The notes under the pieces were generated by a model. It was not told the DNA's origin. It made no database searches and saw only the letters and a program-made list of their open reading frames with translations. Positions 63,654 to 64,000 of a DNA stretch of 64,000 nucleotides are shown here, piece by piece. A program made the translations under genes and the position numbers. This stretch comes from Salinibacterium sp. PAMC 21357. Its GTDB lineage: Bacteria > Actinomycetota > Actinomycetes > Actinomycetales > Microbacteriaceae. Within the stretch, counting starts at the first letter, position 1, and the number at the start of each line of letters is the position of its first letter. The DNA lies in the NCBI RefSeq assembly GCF_000247645.1, contig NZ_AHWA01000006.1:1-64000 (forward strand), given 5' to 3'.

Positions 63654-64000
63654 ATGACGATCGAGCCGCAATCAATCGATTGGGATGCGCTGAGGCTCGT
63701 CGCCACAGATGCCCTCAGTCACGCCTACGTTCCCTATTCGAAGTTTCCGGTCGGCGTCGCCGCCATTGTCGACGACGGCCGGATAATTTCGGGAGCGAAC
63801 GTAGAGAACGCTTCGTACGGCCTCACGCTGTGTGCGGAGTGCACCATGGTCTCTGCTCTGCACATGACGGGCGGCGGCAAACTTGTTGCTTTCACCTGCG
63901 TGGATGGCAAAGGCAACGCTCTTATGCCGTGTGGCCGCTGCCGCCAGTTGCTGTTTGAGCACTCTGCCGAAGGCATGCTGCTCGAAACAGTTTCTGGCAT
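63654..64000 (+). CDS. cdd: Cytidine deaminase, 3' end outside window
   Basis: The first 115 residues are visible. The fold start is AYVPYSKFPVGVAAIV, the substrate motif is SGANVENASYG, and the zinc ligands with catalytic Glu are in LCAECTMV (Cys, Glu) and MPCGRCRQLL (Cys, Cys). It converts cytidine/deoxycytidine to uridine/deoxyuridine. Placed 4 bp after the nucleoside permeases, it completes an uptake-and-salvage operon. A pyrimidine phosphorylase gene often follows beyond the window. Confidence 0.94.
   Translation, partial: MTIEPQSIDWDALRLVATDALSHAYVPYSKFPVGVAAIVDDGRIISGANVENASYGLTLCAECTMVSALHMTGGGKLVAFTCVDGKGNALMPCGRCRQLLFEHSAEGMLLETVSG

Overview
The window is chromosomal DNA from a high-GC actinobacterium, most likely a member of the Microbacteriaceae (genus not resolvable by eye). 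The pointers are a 6C small RNA with two C-loop hairpins, a DUF4244-type tad pilus cluster, GTG/TTG starts, a Lys/Ala-rich tail on topoisomerase I, and a gene order (ponA-phosphoesterase, DUF4177-RidA, acs, 6C RNA, tad, topA) that I recall from the Rv3646c-Rv3683 part of the Mycobacterium tuberculosis chromosome. Almost all of it is ordinary core genome. The accessory material is an IS481-type element at the left edge and a disturbed stretch inside the tad locus (15.2-17.1 kb).

Layout. 1-1.2 kb: right part of a frameshifted IS481 element ending 3 bp from a tRNA-Pro(CGG) gene. 1.3-7 kb: class A penicillin-binding protein plus metallophosphoesterase, divergent from a DUF4177 / RidA / MurE-like ligase operon. 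7-10.4 kb: acetyl-CoA synthetase, 6C RNA, OhrR-Ohr peroxide pair. 10.4-13.1 kb: ribulose monophosphate genes (hexulose-phosphate synthase and isomerase) divergent from an unusual ATPase-LuxR regulator. 13.2-18.1 kb: tad pilus genes with an internal hexanucleotide repeat, a duplicated DUF4244 fragment and intruding reverse-strand genes. 18.2-26.3 kb: topA (split by a 1-base frameshift), tmk, holB, two tandem secreted peptidase-like lipoproteins, tRNA-Thr(CGT). 26.4-36.8 kb: acyltransferase, SGNH-GAF fusion, FAD/Fe-S lactate-type dehydrogenase with a divergent GntR regulator, CAP-like secreted protein, a PBP4-type protein with altered catalytic motifs, nicotinamidase, TrmH methyltransferase. 36.9-43.1 kb: ABC exporter, and a riboflavin operon (ribD-ribE-ribBA-ribH) under an FMN riboswitch. 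43.2-49.4 kb: HAD phosphatase, GNAT, trpS, xth, YihY, ptsI. 49.4-51.6 kb: long structured leader and a sigma factor fused to its own anti-sigma and extracytoplasmic domains. 51.8-59.5 kb: sdhCDAB, MerR regulator, glycosyltransferase, manC. 58.4-64 kb: BMP-type nucleoside ABC transporter followed by cytidine deaminase, cut by the window end.

A recurring regulatory theme is leaderless transcription. At about eleven genes a TANNNT -10 box lies 6 (sometimes 7) bases before the start codon. The functional links I would rely on are formaldehyde assimilation/detoxification (hxlA/hxlB), organic peroxide defence (ohrR/ohr), flavin synthesis, respiration (sdh), nucleoside uptake plus salvage, and envelope construction (ponA, MurE-like, PBP4-like, tad). 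Nothing in the window is a CRISPR array, prophage or obvious defence system. The most unusual objects are the sigma/anti-sigma fusion with its leader, the disrupted tad locus, the frameshifted topA and the catalytically degenerate PBP4 homologue.
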